In this document: positions 5,777 to 6,086 of the stretch, in pieces
How positions within the stretch are numbered: the stretch's first letter is position 1
How the letters are laid out: every line of letters starts with the position of its first letter
Assembly (NCBI GenBank): GCA_020349865.1
Contig: CP070700.1
Span: 725,873-731,958, forward strand
Origin: Desulfobacteraceae bacterium
Lineage (GTDB): Bacteria; Desulfobacterota; DSM-4660; Desulfatiglandales; Desulfatiglandaceae
DNA length: 6,086 nucleotides
Direction of reading: 5' to 3'
Translations under genes and position numbers: made by a program
The notes under the pieces: generated by a model
What the model was told of the DNA's origin: nothing
Database searches by the model: none
Seen by the model: only the letters and a program-made list of their open reading frames with translations

Positions 5777-5906
5777 GTCATTGCGAGCCCGCGACGAGCT
5801 CGGCCGAGTCGGAGTGAAGCGACGACGCAATCTCCTAATTTCAAGGTGTTACAGCCAATGAGATTGCTTCGCGGAGTTTATCCCGTTATGCGGGGTTCAC
5901 AATGAC
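5777..5906. repeat. Palindromic dispersed repeat with GTCATTG/CAATGAC ends
   Basis: The element begins GTCATTGCGAG (5777) and ends CAATGAC (5906), giving 7-base inverted termini. Inside, GCAATCTC (5827-5834) pairs exactly with GAGATTGC (5860-5867) around a 25-base loop, with imperfect pairing elsewhere. This layout (CATTGCGAG end, GAAGCGACG, GCAATCTC and its complement) is one I recognise as a common short dispersed intergenic element in Desulfobacterota and some other phyla. It has no coding capacity and would need a transposase in trans. A block at 5791-5811 (GCGACGAGCTC then GGCCGAGTCG) recurs with two mismatches, inverted, at 2061-2081. The element fills much of the 314-base gap between the divergent transglycosylase and response regulator genes. 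I see no convincing promoter in the remainder of that gap. Confidence 0.75.
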
Positions 5907-5987
5907 TTTAGGACAGAGTTTTTGCGAGTTCATCATTGTTAATCCTTTCAAGACAGTCTCCAAAAAATTGTTACGAAATCTTTAAAA

Positions 5988-5993
5988 AAGGAG
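5988..5993 (+). promoter_or_regulatory. Ribosome binding site of the response regulator
   Basis: AAGGAG ends 8 bases before the ATG at 6002. It fixes the start of the truncated plus-strand gene at the right edge. Confidence 0.8.
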
Positions 5994-6001
5994 AATAGCA
6001 T

Positions 6002-6086
6002 ATGTCTTTAGCAAATGTACTTTTAGTGGATGATGAGGTCCCTTTTGTGGAAACCATGACCAAACGACTGGAAAAGAGAAGCTTCC
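6002..6086 (+). CDS. Response regulator receiver domain, N-terminal fragment (runs off window)
   Basis: Only 28 codons are present. They read MSLANVLLVDDEVPFVETMTKRL and onward, the first beta strand and start of helix 1 of a CheY-like receiver domain. The acidic pair D10-D11, followed by E12, would bind Mg for phosphorylation of a later Asp that lies beyond the window. The ATG is supported by AAGGAG 8 bases upstream. Output domain and partner kinase cannot be determined. The gene is divergent from the lytic transglycosylase, with a palindromic repeat between them. Confidence 0.88.
   Translation, partial: MSLANVLLVDDEVPFVETMTKRLEKRSF

Overview
The window looks like chromosomal DNA of a mid-GC Gram-negative anaerobe, most plausibly a sulfate-reducer-type Desulfobacterota (deltaproteobacterium). 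This is inferred from a ferredoxin-nitroreductase fusion, a multi-LysM MltD-like lytic transglycosylase divergent from a response regulator, and a dispersed palindromic element with GTCATTGCGAG-type ends. No rRNA, tRNA, CRISPR array or transposase gene was found.

All complete genes lie on the minus strand. From left to right: bases 1-196 hold no gene. Next is a two-gene toxin-antitoxin operon at 197-816, a VapC-family PIN toxin behind a Phd/YefM-type antitoxin. It has a near-consensus sigma70 promoter overlapped by two identical 8-bp palindromes that look like the autoregulatory operator. Then comes a stand-alone nitroreductase with an N-terminal two-cluster ferredoxin module (990-1814). A 323-base gap upstream of it holds nested inverted repeats (1993-2142) that reach into the stop codon of the next gene. 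That gene is the distal member of a tightly packed pair: a cysteine-rich small protein (DUF6125-like, tentative; 2978-3520) followed 3 bases later by a DUF429 predicted RNase H-fold protein (2138-2974). The next gene is a secreted MltD-like murein transglycosylase with one SLT domain and about four LysM-like modules (3711-5687). Rightmost is a 314-base divergent intergenic region carrying a palindromic dispersed repeat (5777-5906), then the first 28 codons of a plus-strand response regulator that runs off the window (6002-6086).

The genes do not form one pathway. The toxin-antitoxin pair is self-contained, the nitroreductase has its own ribosome binding site and a possible promoter, and the DUF6125-like/DUF429 pair looks like a small operon of unknown role. 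The transglycosylase and response regulator are divergent neighbours. The least explained parts are the DUF pair and the two repeat regions. These share a 21-base block (19/21 identical, opposite orientations) although they are 3.7 kb apart.
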